Part shown: piece by piece, positions 1 to 12,410 of the stretch
How the letters are laid out: the number at the start of each line of letters is the position of its first letter
Numbering within the stretch: position 1 is the first letter of the stretch
Assembly: GCA_008360955.1 (NCBI GenBank)
Contig: LUCM01002455.1
Span: 174,998-238,997 of the forward strand
Source of the DNA: Fasciolopsis buskii
Lineage: Eukaryota > Platyhelminthes > Trematoda > Plagiorchiida > Fasciolidae
Length of the DNA stretch: 64,000 nt
Direction of reading: 5' to 3'
The notes under the pieces: model-generated
Database searches by the model: none
What the model was told of the DNA's origin: nothing
What the model saw: only the letters and a program-made list of their open reading frames with translations
Position numbers and translations under genes: made by a program

Positions 1-950
1 GCATGCCCCATAGCCGCTAGGGCCTACCCCATGGAAGAGGGGAGCGGCAACCTTGATCTGGAAACTTGTAGTGGCATAAAGGCACGTAATGTCTCAACTG
101 GTCAAGCGTGATGACAAGCCGGGTGACAGCGAATTACCGTCTATCGTCGTCCAAATCGAGCATCAAATAAGGTCATAGAGGAGGTGCGTCTAAGAAAATA
201 TGTGGAAATAGTTTGTTTTGTTTGAACTATCGATGCCACCGTGCACGCTCTCAGCAGTCTGGCGACATGAAAATTGCAACGTGGTGTTGCGCAATTTATA
301 TCCGGAAAGGTTCGCTGTTCATGGCTAATTCCATCCTTTGTTTTTGACCAAAAAATCAGCCCACAATACGGTTGCATACCCACACCAACTCTTGTTCACT
401 AAACTAGTGAAATAATAGATCAAAACGATATCTGAAACTTGAAACGAACAAAATAAACCTCTCCAAAGGTGATCAAAACATTCCGCACCATGAGTGCGGA
501 TGGTGATGGGTTTCGGCACTACGGAAATGTGTCCCGATGAATGTCCTACAAGCAGTCGCACTTTCTACGGATGTTTGAAATAGTTTTTTGTCTCTCTCGT
601 TATATCACGAATGCCAGGGTCAGTTTTTCAAGACTACAGTGCATCGGTTCATTGTTACAGAATCGCTTAGGTGCTCAAGCTTTTTGCGCCATATCAGTAT
701 CTAGATGCTTCTATAGTCATACAGATTGCCTAATTCAGGTCCAGTACGACATCTTTGGAGTACTTTGATGGAAAATTAAGCCAATTTTCTATTGTATGTT
801 TGGAGCAAGAGGTGCCGGAAGGGGCGAACTTCATACTCCACACCATTCTCGGAGAACCGGCCATTATGTCCCTGAACGTTGGAGTGGTACAGAACTAAGT
901 TTTATATGGTAATCAACTGCGCTACAGCTCTGTGGCGGCTAAGGATTGGT
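1..950. other. No supported feature
   Basis: Only short overlapping reading frames on both strands occur here, with no splice-flanked coding signal, repeat match or RNA gene that I can support. Confidence 0.5.
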
Positions 951-956
951 CTCGCA

Positions 957-1171
957 ATGTACGAAGTATAGTATCATAAGACCAAGTCCATGTACTTGAG
1001 CCAACAACCAGATGCGAGCAATGTTTTGTGTATATGAAGGTGCTGAAATAACACCTATATGACAATTCACGCGCAAGCCGACCAGGGCAGAGAGATACCG
1101 AGTGGCTGGAAGGATTCAAAAGCGAGGACTCTCGAAAATGCAGCACGAGCGGAAACGTAAAAATCTCGTTT
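957..1171 (-). repeat. Dispersed repeat, copy 1 (unknown family)
   Basis: Read on the minus strand this segment matches 8641-8830 on the plus strand over roughly 190 bp with scattered differences. Shared landmarks are GCTCGTGCTGCA, CTTTTCGAGAGTCC-like, TGCGCGTGAATTGTC, GGTGTTATTTCAGCACC and CGCATCTGGTTGTTGGCTC. Two diverged copies in opposite orientation 7.5 kb apart point to an old interspersed repeat. Neither copy has a long reading frame, so the element type is unknown. Confidence 0.6.
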
Positions 1172-1387
1172 GTGATAGAACAAGCGTCACCGAATTGATA
1201 TCAAGCGTAAAAACAGGTCATAACTATTAGGACCGAATGACGTATGAGAGAGGTTAGTTGTCCTTCACGGCGGCGCATGACGTGAGGGACAACTAACCTC
1301 TAATCTGTTCCACAGTACAAAGTACACACAGGCAATTGAACATCCGTTGGCATGTGAACGTTCCCTCAGTCATATGATTGCAAATCT

Positions 1388-1470
1388 TGTCTTGAGAAAG
1401 ACTACCCATGGTAGTCAAAACGTCGGCGAATCGCACCTACCAACAAAGCTGTTAATAACGTCATATCTTT
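1388..1470 (+). repeat. Stem-loop GAAACG repeat, terminal fragment
   Basis: The fragment carries CTTGAGAAAGACTACC, the loop CAT, GGTAGTC and AAAACGTCGGCG, followed by ACCAACAAAGCTGTTAATAA. The same string ends the repeats at 22756-23701 and 45290-45425. Here the final GAAAC has mutated to AAAAC. It is probably the end of a mobile element of the family described at 22756. Confidence 0.65.
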
Positions 1471-2597
1471 CATATCAAAACAGATCTTCGAGAAACTGAT
1501 GTTCGGAAATAATAAATTTTCTCCGAAAGACCGACCCCACTTGGAGCATGTCAACGAGAATTGCACTCGTAATCAAGCGCTAGGGAGAAATTTATTAATG
1601 TTTGCATCACCTAGCGTTCTTTCATTTACTGATACCAGCATATTTCGACTGGAATTGCCGCACTACGTATGTGTCATCGAGTCCTGTTGCAGTTTTACGA
1701 GCATTATTTGAGGAATGCGACGCCACTTCAATGTAAATGAGAAGTCTGTGTTCATATTTAGTTTACTTTCTGCAGCTTTTTAGTTGCCTTGACGTTCCCT
1801 CTACTGCCGTGCACCAATGCCAGATCCTGCGCTCGCACTAGCACAGTAGGGTTGTTTTTCGTGTGACTTTAGCATCCAGTATTTAGCTACTAAGAATCAC
1901 TTCGGTAGATGACTGGACATTTCAATTTTAAAATTCTTCGGTTTGGTACGTTGTTGACATTGCGCTCCCATTTATGCACTTCCCATACGAGAAATCCAAT
2001 TACTTTCTCCACTACCTAGGATTCGATGACGAATTTTCCCATGCTTACCACATGCTGTAAAAATAAATTGTCGAAATATGTTACAATCTTAACTGCTCCA
2101 CGTAGTTACTTGGGCAAGTACCTTACAGATCAATTGGAAATTCCCGAAGTTAGTTACTTGTTTCTTCTGTGGGAAGCCGAGTACGTTATTGTCCATCTGA
2201 CGTGTTTCTACTTCTTGGTTTCTTTCTGGACAGACCGATTTCATAATTATTTCATCTAGACCAGCCAGCAAAGTTTGCCGTTATTTTCTTAATTAGACCT
2301 CCTCACTGGATGAATTATATCATGGAGGGGTGCTGACCTCATTAAATGCCAGATCTAGCATAGGATTTTTCAGTCAGCTTCCTAGCTCCATAGGTTTATA
2401 TGGCTCACGAATTGGTTTTGTCTGACCCGCAAATTCCAGCGTCCCTAACCAGACACCTCGGTGTCGACTGATCTTGATATTCTGACGATGAGTTAACCCG
2501 TTTCTGAACTTATTTGATTTGGCTGAGTATCAGCACGACAGTGTCTTCGTGACGCGCAATGCTTTCTTTCCATCTGTATGTTCAAATATAATAATCA

Positions 2598-2700
2598 TAA
2601 GTAGTACCTGGGTGAGTGAACAAAATTTCCCAGGAGGCAAATGGTCGGTTTCGCCGTTACTGCTGTTCATCAAATATGCATACTCGGTACCCTGCTGCCC
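2598..2700 (-). repeat. Hammerhead repeat, decayed copy
   Basis: On the minus strand this aligns along its whole length with the intact copies at 4.3 and 12.7 kb, including AAATTTTGTTC and the GGCGAAACCG block. The catalytic core is broken: the first core strand reads TTGATGA instead of CTGANGA, the stem II arms no longer pair, and the cleavage-site GTC is lost. It should be inactive. A TA-rich stretch adjoins it at 2704-2720, as in the copy at 4.3 kb. Confidence 0.65.
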
Positions 2701-2719
2701 ATTCTATATATATATATAC

Positions 2720-4000
2720 ATTAAAATAGATGAATCCAGGGAAACATGCTGAGGACTAGGGAGGATGTGGTCACATTTAAGAACATTCGCTGAGTTCATT
2801 TGCATTATCTTCCTGATGACTAAGATTACCTTCAGAAGTGTACAGACTGTCAAAATCAGCGTCACTGGCATGTTTGCATCCAATAAAGTTGGGGCAAATG
2901 GAAGGTTTGTCGACACAAGGAAAGGAAAAATATAGCCCCTTGGAAAACGCTGGGGATAACTGGAAGGATTGATGGCTTACTTCTGTCAGAAGAAATGAAT
3001 TTTGTAGGTCGTAAAAATTGTCACCCAAAACACTTGGATCAGCGCCGTTTTCATATAGGATTTGGATAGGGATTCAGAGATTGGGAGTCAGAGGCGTTAG
3101 CTTAGTCAAAAAACATGCCTTACTATTCGAGATCCACCATCAAGAGAAGCAATTAAATGAACAATATAGCTCGCAGCGTCAAGTGTAGGCATCGAAGTCT
3201 TATAACCAAAATACATGAAGCCCTGGGGTTGCACATCAGCTAAAATACCATTAAACAGCAAGTTCTCGAATGCCTTCAAAACATCTGAAGAATTGGTAAT
3301 GAGTCGGTACTCGTCGGATGTTTTCTTGGGAATTGGCCTTATTCCAACAGTGAAAAACGTTTTCGGTCGTAAGACAAATTAAAGAGGTTGGATAACTGGG
3401 CAGTAAGGGGGAAAATTAAGTCAAGTCCATAAAATTCATTGCTTCCAACTTTGAGCTGAGTCTTCCTATATTAAAATAGAGTCATTAAATACAACAAACA
3501 GAAAGGGGTAGGGTTGTTCGGGTCCTTTGCGGAAGTTATGGTTGGATTTTGAGTTGCAAAATTATTTCAAGACTTTAGATCTTGTGGTCGCTTTTGTTAC
3601 CAACGCGTGTCTTTAAACAGTGCATTCAGCTGCTTGATCACAGTGCTGATAACCAGTGAAATGTTTCACGGTGTGCTGCCAACAATCTTCGTATCCCCTT
3701 TCTTCAGCTCGACGAAGTCGCCTTCCATAGGAAGAGAAAAACCTGTCAGGTCTCAATGGAGAAGCAGATATCCCGGCAGAAAATAATCAGTTAAATGCTC
3801 GAACAATTATGATCCATCGTGAAAATGAAAAACCGAAAAGTCAGTGAAGCCCACCACGTCACGCGGGATATTCGAGTTCTCTTGTGAGCCAGCATGCCTA
3901 GTCACAATACGGTTAGCGAATAAGGATTGGGTCAACGAATTCTGTAGTAGACCTTGGGATTAAGATGTTACGTATAGTGACTAGACATTCAAATGGAAGC
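2720..4000. other. No supported feature
   Basis: AT-rich sequence with only short overlapping reading frames. I see no exon with good splice sites and no recognisable repeat. Confidence 0.45.
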
Positions 4001-4002
4001 TT

Positions 4003-4019
4003 ATATATATATATATATC
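4003..4019. repeat. (TA)n microsatellite
   Basis: About eight perfect TA units. Similar TA runs sit beside the hammerhead repeats at 2704, 4376 and 6929. Confidence 0.9.
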
Positions 4020-4254
4020 ACCAGAATCGCATCTGTAGCATCAGGAGTGTGCTGCTTCTATATATACATGCTTATATTCTGGGGCATTCTGTCCTCGTTC
4101 CTATGGTTGGCTCAGCCCAACTGACAAAGAATTATCAACGAATCACAGTTGTGGTTCTTCTGTGGGACTCTTCGACAAAGAGTTTCCATGCACACTCCTG
4201 ACACCACAAGTTCCATTCTGGTGAGACATACAAATTCGGAGTGTACAAGTAGAA

Positions 4255-4371
4255 GGATGCTTGAACAAGAGAGTACCGGATACGCATACCTGACGAGCGA
4301 CAATAACCGCGAAACCGGTCGTGTGCTCCCGGGCAAATTCTGTTCGCGCATCCAGATACTACTTGCTGCTT

Positions 4372-4372
<1 letters not shown>
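4255..4372 (+). ncRNA. Hammerhead ribozyme repeat, intact copy A
   Basis: The segment contains a complete type I hammerhead core. CTGACGA is at 4290-4296. Stem II is at 4297-4310, with GCG pairing to CGC around an 8-nt loop. GAAA is at 4311-4314. ACCGGT then leads to the cleavage-site C at 4320 (GTC). Stem I pairs GCATAC (4284-4289) with GTGTGC (4321-4326), and beyond an internal bulge CCGG can pair with CCGG. Helix III is the self-complementary ACCGGU, which is too short to close alone but could pair between two molecules, as known for some short-stem type I hammerheads. Schistosome satellite DNA and many retroelements encode such ribozymes. Activity here is inferred from the core, not shown. 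A (TA)n tract follows directly. Confidence 0.8.

Positions 4373-4375
<3 letters not shown>

Positions 4376-4405
<30 letters not shown>
4376..4405. repeat. (TA)n microsatellite
   Basis: About 15 TA units directly 3' of the hammerhead repeat. Confidence 0.95.
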
Positions 4406-4407
<2 letters not shown>

Positions 4408-4419
4408 TGTCAAGTTCGA

Positions 4420-5540
4420 ATTATGGGGTTAATACCTTTCCGGTTTAGTTGGAGGTCTATGTCTTCGAGTGCTTGTAATCTAGCCGTTCAAGGGCCTTCC
4501 CTGGGGTAACGATATCTCCAGAATTTGCGTTATTTCAGTTGCCCGCTAGTAAATCTATGGTTAGAAAATCTGTGTAACGTTCAGTTGCTTTGTGAACGGT
4601 GTCTCTGGATCTGGGATGGTTCATGTCCAGTCTCCCACTTTGACCACGTGGGTGACGGTTCCATCCCATCTCACTACCTCTCCGGGTATATAGCTCTCTG
4701 ACCTATGCCGAAAATTGCGTGCATGCACTTGACACCCAGCTCAAACACCTTCAATTTTGCCTCAGCGTGTGTGCGAGTTTCTGGCTCAGGCTGGGTAATA
4801 GTAAAATCACTGAACAATTGGGGTGATGTCTGACTACGTTCTCAATTTGCTGAACTATGAGTAGCGTCAGAGCCACAGATTTCATTGAATATGAATCGCC
4901 ACAAATCGAATTGATCTATCCAGTTAGTGTCAAGTAAATTCCAGTGGCCAAGAATAGGTATACAGCAAGTTAGTCACTTAAAATGGTCAGCAAAAAATAA
5001 TTCACTGTGAAACACCAACATGGATAGTTATTCATGTGTTAAAGCCGCAGAGATATGGTCTGTTTGTTTGTAAGCTAGCCAATCCAGTAAATTCCATGTG
5101 GAAACTATAATCATCTCAAATACTGTATCCAGTAGTAATTTTACAAATGCGTCATTGGTATAAAGAAATATGCACACTGAACGGTGTTCAGCACAAGAAT
5201 GAGATCTGCAGAGCCACGTTATCTGAGTGATTTAGGAGTGGACGTGATTGGCTCAGAACAAACACGACAGTTGCTTACTTTATTGCTAATTACGCCACAA
5301 ATTACTCATTTATGTGATCCGTATGAATAAAATCACCCGAAATGCCACAGTCCATAATGCCAGGAAGGCGTATGTATCCCTCTTGGAAGTTTAGTTAAGT
5401 AAGTGGAGATCTTTGGAAGAAGGTGTATTAGTGACTGTGGTCACCGCCTTTGTCTCTGCCTGCTGTACCGTTTTGAGAACATTTATTCAAGTAATCAAAC
5501 CTTGACACCCCTTAGTAAACTGTTATAACGTGGATTCGTG
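4420..5540. other. No supported feature
   Basis: I found neither a convincing exon nor a repeat in this stretch. Confidence 0.4.
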
Positions 5541-5547
5541 GTTAGTT

Positions 5548-6054
5548 TCAAACTAAATTAAAATCTGGACTTAAATATTCCTCATTCGAAGAATGGAAAC
5601 CACAACCGAAAATGGACCGAACACCTGTGGGTTTGCGTAACCCAGATCCCCAACTCTGACGACCACCACTATCTGCCCAAATAAACGCATCCGCAGCAAT
5701 CTTTGACACGTGGAAACGGCGGTAACAAGTACTATAGAGAGAACAAAGTTCACCAAAAATAGCACTGAGGTGTTTTGCAGTTTCTGCCAGCTTAAGACAC
5801 CTGGAATGCTTAGGGAGAATAACGTTGCCGTATTTCTTGTATTTACCCGGGTCCAGTTTGGGGCAGCAGAAGTCACACCCGAACAACCTGATCGAGAGTG
5901 TAGTCACCAGTTTTATGGATGTCTTCATATTTGCAACACCAATAATCAACTGTGATCTGTGATGAAAAAAATTGATCAAACTGTGTCCTGACTGTTGAGG
6001 AATTTGTGTTGACTGCATTTTGTTCCACAGAAAGACGCCCAATTGGAATCTCAA
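5548..6054 (-). CDS. Candidate coding exon, unknown protein
   Basis: This is one of the longest open stretches in the window, 168 codons ending in TGA. Codon use in the second half looks protein-like, with many C or T third positions. The part from about codon 57 reads CDFCCPKLDPGKYKKYGN and continues with a basic, Cys-containing stretch. A good acceptor (CTCGATCAG, exon from 5887) would remove the less convincing first 56 codons. ACAG followed by GTGTTC near 5630 could be a donor, so the stop may not be the real end. An overlapping 101-codon frame at 5571-5876 is treated as a shadow. I do not recognise the protein and see no membrane span or signal peptide. Confidence 0.4.
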   Translation of the reverse strand: MRFQLGVFLWNKMQSTQIPQQSGHSLINFFHHRSQLIIGVANMKTSIKLVTTLSIRLFGCDFCCPKLDPGKYKKYGNVILPKHSRCLKLAETAKHLSAIFGELCSLYSTCYRRFHVSKIAADAFIWADSGGRQSWGSGLRKPTGVRSIFGCGFHSSNEEYLSPDFNLV

Positions 6055-6928
6055 ACTTTCCCTGCCGTTCTCATTTGTTCCAAAAATTTGTGTTGATCGT
6101 AGTTCGAGATGTTTGTTTTTACGAGTTTCCGATTGTTGAACCTGACGATCTAAACATCAAGCTCAACGACCAGAACTACATGTTCCTATTGTTCTTAGAG
6201 TAACTGATACACAAATTCTTCCAGGTGAGCCGTTTTCATCGTCTTCAGATTGTCATGCAGTCAAAACCCCGGTCTGTTTAACCCCGCTAGACGACATCAC
6301 AAATTAGTGAATTCCGCTAATCGAGTTCTAACTGTGCTAACTGGTTTTCAAATTGAATGTGTAATATGTCCATGATTGATAAACCCGCTGGATTGATAAG
6401 TCCAATCGCAGTCGTCGGAAGGGCCGACTGGTCACACGCTGTTCAGTAATGGTGATCTTTTTCAGGTGCCGGCCAATAGTTCTGTTTTTAACTCTATACT
6501 TCAGCTTTCTTTTTTATGGTTCTTACTACCCTTTATCCCCCGTTATTAGCCCGTGTCGGGAGGTAGCAACCAATATTACAGAACGTTAGCATGAGGTTAA
6601 AGGTTGTGAAAATTAAGTTAAACCATGTGATTATCATTGATATTCTATTTACAAAAAGCTTCGAAAACAGTTCGCTGCCAGATATATATCTTCGTGTATC
6701 GTTAGCACAATTAGCATCTCAAAGAAATACCTGTGCCTGTTCATTTTTAAATGGTACGAGAAGCTAGATTCATATGAGATAGAAAATTCACACAAGCATG
6801 GCGCACCCGAAGTTCTCTTGCCTAATACGCGTTCCAGAACTGCGTCCCACAAACCTCAGTTTCGAGTGGAGAATAGCCTGTTCGATTTGAGCTTGTGGTG
6901 CCTAAGTGGGTTTTCTATTCCAAGCATT

Positions 6929-6998
6929 ATATATATATATATATATATATGCAGGAAGTAGTATCTGGATGCGTAAACAAATATATATATATATATAA
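6929..6998 (-). repeat. Two (TA)n runs around a hammerhead-repeat fragment
   Basis: TA runs at about 6929-6949 and 6981-6997 flank a 30-bp piece with AAGTAGTATCTGGATGCG. On the minus strand that piece is the 3' flank of the hammerhead repeat at 4350-4372. The ribozyme core itself is missing. Confidence 0.65.
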
Positions 6999-6999
6999 G

Positions 7000-8630
7000 A
7001 CTGGGATTTTTGATGCTCAAAAATATACTTGAAAACCAATTAATGAACTCATATATGGAGATGGACCGTGGTGAAATGCATTGTGGAGTGTAGGGTCATT
7101 CAATTATTTTGTCCCATTTGGTTGGTCAGGCAAAAAACGGCCTATCTCTTGAGAGATGGCAAATATAGATTTGTTTTCAAGATATAGAGATACGTCCGCA
7201 TATTCCATTCTGGGTCATATATTTTTTTTTAGTTTCAATCATACGTCATGTGGATGGGAGAATGGAGGCGCTGCCAGTCACAGGTTATTCTCCAACACAA
7301 AAAACCGTGCTTTTACAGATGTCATTGTCCACTTTCGCTATTCAACAGATCTTTGACGATGAAATGTCCATCGTACCAGATCGACTCTGGGGCTTGAACC
7401 TCTCGATAGCCATAGAAAAGCTAGCTCATATCGTATACACACATGCACACACTACGGTCAATGTTCACGTGGTTATTTTCACACACGCCGGATTGCTATT
7501 AGTGAATATTGGGTCAGATCTTCGCTCCAGCCTGTTCTCGCAGTTTCTCATTCGCGTGTGACACTTCCCATCCTTGTCGCATTGTTTCCATTTCTGATCG
7601 GTAAATCTGTGCCTGAGGAATCGGTTCTTGTCGTGGTTTTATCTGTTCACCACTTTAAAGTGTCTTCTCATCGAAAATGAATTTTTCCTAGACCTAGATT
7701 AAACTGAGGCGTCTCTAAAATGTCGACTTGTTCTTGGTACAGCATGGGATCACCACTGTGGTGCACACTTTCCCAGTGTAACTCCGCTTTGTTCAGTACA
7801 TCTAATCCCCACCCAAGTGTCCTAATTCCCGTACAGTTTTTATTGCGTTCATGCTGCTCAATTGAACAACAATGACCGATTCGGAGTTCGTTTTTGTGAC
7901 CATTTGCGCCCTTTAGATGCTCCTGTTTAAACACAAATGTGATCCTTCGAATATCAAGAGGAAAACCTGCAACCCCATAAACACCAGATTTGGGCTGACA
8001 TCAACTTTCTAATTCATTTAGTCAAAACAATTTATCACACATGATGTCTCCGGTAGGGGATTAATAATTGTTGTCGGACGATGATGCGTCGATTTTCCAT
8101 GGTCCCTTTTGACCCCGTAGCCGAATGAAGCTTGGCAAACCCCATTTAAGTTCTCTTGCGGTCCAGTACCATTTACTCGCATTCAGAATACAGTTTGTGA
8201 AATTTTGATTCTAGCTGCACCCAACACTATCCTATCAGACTGGAAAGAATCGACGCCTGAAATCAGAACTATCACAGGCGGAGATTCACTAAATAATCCA
8301 CCCCCTATCCTAAACACAATAAGAGAAGGGTTACGCCTACATGGATAGGTTGAGCTTTACTCTCCACTTAGGCTATCACTGTGATAACTCAGATAGGCAA
8401 GGTCAAAGACGTGCTCACTTAGGATCAGGCCCGTGAGCCCTCAGCGCTGACACTTGGCTGAGCGGAACCCTGCACAATGATGAGCCAACAGATGTATGGA
8501 ATCTAAAGTCTACGGGGTGGATGTGCAGTGACATCGACCTTTCGGAATAAATCGATTATTTTCAAACATCATTTTCTGGAAGATTTAATTCGACGCGTGA
8601 TATCAGTTCTGCGACATTTGCTCGGTTGTA
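7000..8630. other. No supported feature
   Basis: Two overlapping frames of about 88-103 codons occur at 7250-7561 (+) and 7668-7934 (-). Neither has clear splice sites or familiar motifs, so I do not call genes here. Confidence 0.4.
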
Positions 8631-8640
8631 TTTGTTCCAT

Positions 8641-8830
8641 CGCACACGAGATTTGTACATTTCCGCTCGTGCTGCACTTTTCGAGAGTCCTTGTTTTCGA
8701 ATCCTTTCGGCATCTCTGCCGTGGTTGACCTGCGCGTGAATTGTCGTATGGGTGTTATTTCAGCACCGTCATATATTACAAAACATTACTCGCATCTGGT
8801 TGTTGGCTCGAGTCTTCCGTATTCTATCGA
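8641..8830 (+). repeat. Dispersed repeat, copy 2 (unknown family)
   Basis: Matches the minus strand of 957-1171 (see that entry). The 99-codon minus-strand frame at 8824-9123 partly lies in the repeat edge and is not called as a gene. Confidence 0.6.
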
Positions 8831-9129
8831 ATGGGGGACTTCGCTAACGGAGTCTTCAGAATCCGAAAGAAGACGTTCAGAGTCGCATTCCGGACGTCTT
8901 CTAAAGGCGAAGCAAACTTGTTAATTTCACAAATTTCATGTACCGAACCCAGGTAAATTATTTCGGGCGGCTCATATTCTCCTGATCGTATAAAAACAAT
9001 ATCACCATAATGAGGATTTTCTATCCGAAGTCTATCTGCACTTTGGCCCGGGGAACTGATTGAGATCCATTGCATGGGAAACCCAATTCCATCCATCAGT
9101 CCTACTATGACGATAAAATGCACTTTTCA

Positions 9130-12100
9130 GCTAGTTTGACCTCATGCGATCTTCGAGGATAACGGAGCCATATCCTACTGATTCGTTTTGGTGCTCATAT
9201 GGTGAAACCCTTTCCATGGTCTCCGAATCATCTGCTTCGGATTCTGCCCGCAGTGCCAAAACGCGGTATGCGCAACTCGGATTCTCATGGGCTTGATCTT
9301 AAAGTGGACTCATCTGTGGTGCACATGCGAGCACTGTTCAGTATGGTTTATTCTAATAAACATCGAAGTTCAGATTAAAGCTCAAGTCACTAACGAGTAA
9401 ACATTGTCTTAATTCTGTCACTTATTTCAAGTATCGTGCGATCAATTTCAGTTCTATCTAGATCATTGCAGTTCAACAGAATTTCTTCACGCAGAGGAAG
9501 TTTGACTTATTGGCCATCCTAGGCTCCCATACTAGGAATTAATCGATAGTTCAAAGATGTGTCACATGAATCCCAGTGTAAGTTGAGTGCATTTTTGTTG
9601 GCAAGACACTATATAGGGGTAAACAGGTGAAACCACAACAAGAACCAGTGGTGTGCACAAAATTATCGTTTAAGAATGAGTGACTGTAGCAAAATACTGA
9701 ATAACTAAGGAGAAAAGTCCAATTTGTCTAAAAACAGTTACTATTTAGAGGGCTATTAAAAATACGCATTTGGGACTAACCGAGAACTATTACACCTGGG
9801 CATGGGGCATAATAAATTCAAATTTCTCATTGTTTCCTTCCTATGAACGAATACGAAAGGATAACACGTGTCCCAAGTTCGCCTGTCATCCGCATAACGC
9901 CGAAAGGAGTGGCCTATTGACCAGCTACCCCGTGAGATGCACCACATGCCAGCTTTGCCAGATGTAATGCCTCTTTCTAAAATTAACCCTACCGTTTCTC
10001 AACCTCATTATGATTTCTCACGTCAGTGTGACAGTCTTCGAAGTGAATCTTGGTATGGAATATATGCAGTGCCTCTGTAGCCGTTGTATTAGACCGTCTC
10101 GGTTGAACTAAACCAAAGAATTTCAACCCCCGTAATTTTCACTTCGCTGCTGTTAGGAGGTAAACAAAACCAGGCGGTTTGTTTTGAATAATTGTCATGA
10201 GCATTTGGCTTCCACGGCCAGATACATCGACATCTCGTGTGAGCAATCATCACCTTGTCTTTTCTGACATGTCATTTGCCGACCTCATAGCACACTGGGT
10301 AACAGACATCAAAAAGGGGGATTGGATTGTTCGTTCCACGTATAGGCTGTTGAATAGCTATCAATAACAAGACAGAACTGGTATGCATATCTGTGTGTCA
10401 CTGACGACCCGCATGCTTGCGCGCGTGCTACGATCGTTGTGTTCTGTTCTCAATATCCTTTGTCTGTTTCGAACACATCGTCCGTGCGCATAGGTGTGAA
10501 ATAGTTTGCCTATGTCGCGTGCTTATTCGCGAAGGGGGCCGTGATCAATGGATCAATCGGACCTTGAGGAGAGCAGAGCGTACTGGTTTGTATGATTCAG
10601 TCGATCACGCCTGATACGATATGTGCACCAAACCCATTTCTTCCCTTGTTAGGTGTGAACTCCGTCAAGCAGGGTACGGTAAGCGGGCATGTATGATCTG
10701 CGCAAATGCTAGCCTGTCTTGTCGCGCATCAGAAAGACTTTCAGCCCGGTATTTCTGCACGTTGCGTTACTCAATGAATTAGGAATGAATGACCACTTCA
10801 ACAAGATTTGTGTGACGACGTAAAGCTGTATAATAAGGTGTAACTAGATGAAACTCGATTTAACAACAGAACATTTTGATACAATTCTAGGTGAAAAATG
10901 ACATGATTTTATCACGCTTGATGTGGATTATTTAGAGCGTAAAATGGCATTCTTACCCACGTGGTCCCTCAAGTACAGGCACGTTTCCACGGGCATCGGA
11001 TTTGCATGTTGAGCGTTTCAATAGTCCGACCGTTTCCATGGCCCAAACAGCGGATTGGTCATGTGACCAGAGTTCAAATAAACCATCGGTTTTCCACTGC
11101 CTAACATAAAACAAACGAACGTCTGCATAACCACTTAGTTTACCGGGTAACGTAACTTGAATGATTCAACTCCAGTATGAGAGGCATACATGTCGAGACA
11201 AAGAAGAGCGGAATCTTTTGCGAGAAAAATGCTGTTTTTCTCGTAATCCCAGCACAAATATGAATCAAATCGGGTAATTCTGTGGCATATCGCCAGAGTA
11301 TCGGCTGCTGTATCGCAAAAGCAAGGTAAGATTATGTTGCGATAAAAACTAGCATAGAATATGCCCGTTGAAGCAATCTAGTTTGTGTTTGTGAATGGAA
11401 ACAATGAGAACATCCTAGGGATGATGATGAAATTTATATAGACTCACTACCCTCTAAAATCATCGAGTCTAATAATACGTTGAGTTCGCACAATTTAACA
11501 CTACATCTGCGTTTGGCTCTAGGAGACTTTCTTCTTGGGCTTAGGAATCTGCAGATAAAACAATACTGCTGCGCATGAATTCCTTCTCGTGATAATGTCA
11601 TTCTTTGAGTTTTTGTATCAGAGGGATTAACCTATTCAATGAATTAACAGTGCCAGTTTTCGAGGTCACTTTCCCCAAATGAAGGCGTGCGATGAAATGG
11701 AATACCCGAACAACAGCAGTGTGAAACTTTATTGGGCATGGGAAAGGGTTTTGCGGAAACTACCGCTCTGACTCCACGCCAGAAATGATTGTAGCCCTAA
11801 ATCTCCACTTCTGGAGAGAATGTGTCAACTATTTTTAGATAAGAGAACAGTAGCTGTACGAAAAACCTACATATGAAATTCTTATCACTGAGATGCTACT
11901 GTGTTGAAATTATGATGAACAGGGGAAAGGAACCAGTAATAATAACATCCGATCCTACTGGAATGCAGCCTAACTAAAGGCAGTTAAACATGAGTGGAAA
12001 GACCATTCCAGCTCAGAATCTTTGTGGGTCATCTAGGTCCAGCGTCCACGAAATTCCGAAATGGCCATAGTCGTAGAGTCATTTCCGTGAAAACACTTCT

Positions 12101-12230
12101 GCATTGAACTTGACCGCCTTTGGAAGAGCACTTATTCTTCGATTCACGTGATAAAAATCCGATCTGGGAAAAATTTACGTGTTTGAATCTGAATCACGTC
12201 ATACCGGACCGATTCCAGCTCAATGGTCAC
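9130..12230. other. No supported feature
   Basis: About 3 kb with only short chance reading frames. I recognised no repeat family, tRNA or conserved protein motif. Confidence 0.4.
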
Positions 12231-12238
12231 AAACTCAC

Positions 12239-12410
12239 AGTGGTCTCGAGATCGATGAAAATGTCCTAGGTTCGAAGATTTACGTAGGTTGTTGTCATAG
12301 TTCATCGGAATAGCCCATCCGATGCAGGTAGAGATAACATAAATCGATATGGCTGAGAAACAAGTGCAGTACATATGAAATAGTCCAACGGCGAAGTCAG
12401 TCAAGCCTGA
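12239..12410 (-). CDS. Candidate internal exon with a membrane segment
   Basis: The segment lies between an acceptor (GCGCAG) and a consensus donor (CACT followed by GTGAGT). It encodes about 57 residues starting SGLTDFAVGLFHMYCTCFSA, then a hydrophobic stretch ISIYVISTCIGWAI that could span a membrane, then a basic polar tail. The frame stays open upstream to 12500, but that part looks like a T-rich acceptor region. Length is 172 nt, so it would change phase. No family is recognised, and no partner exon was identified. Confidence 0.3.
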
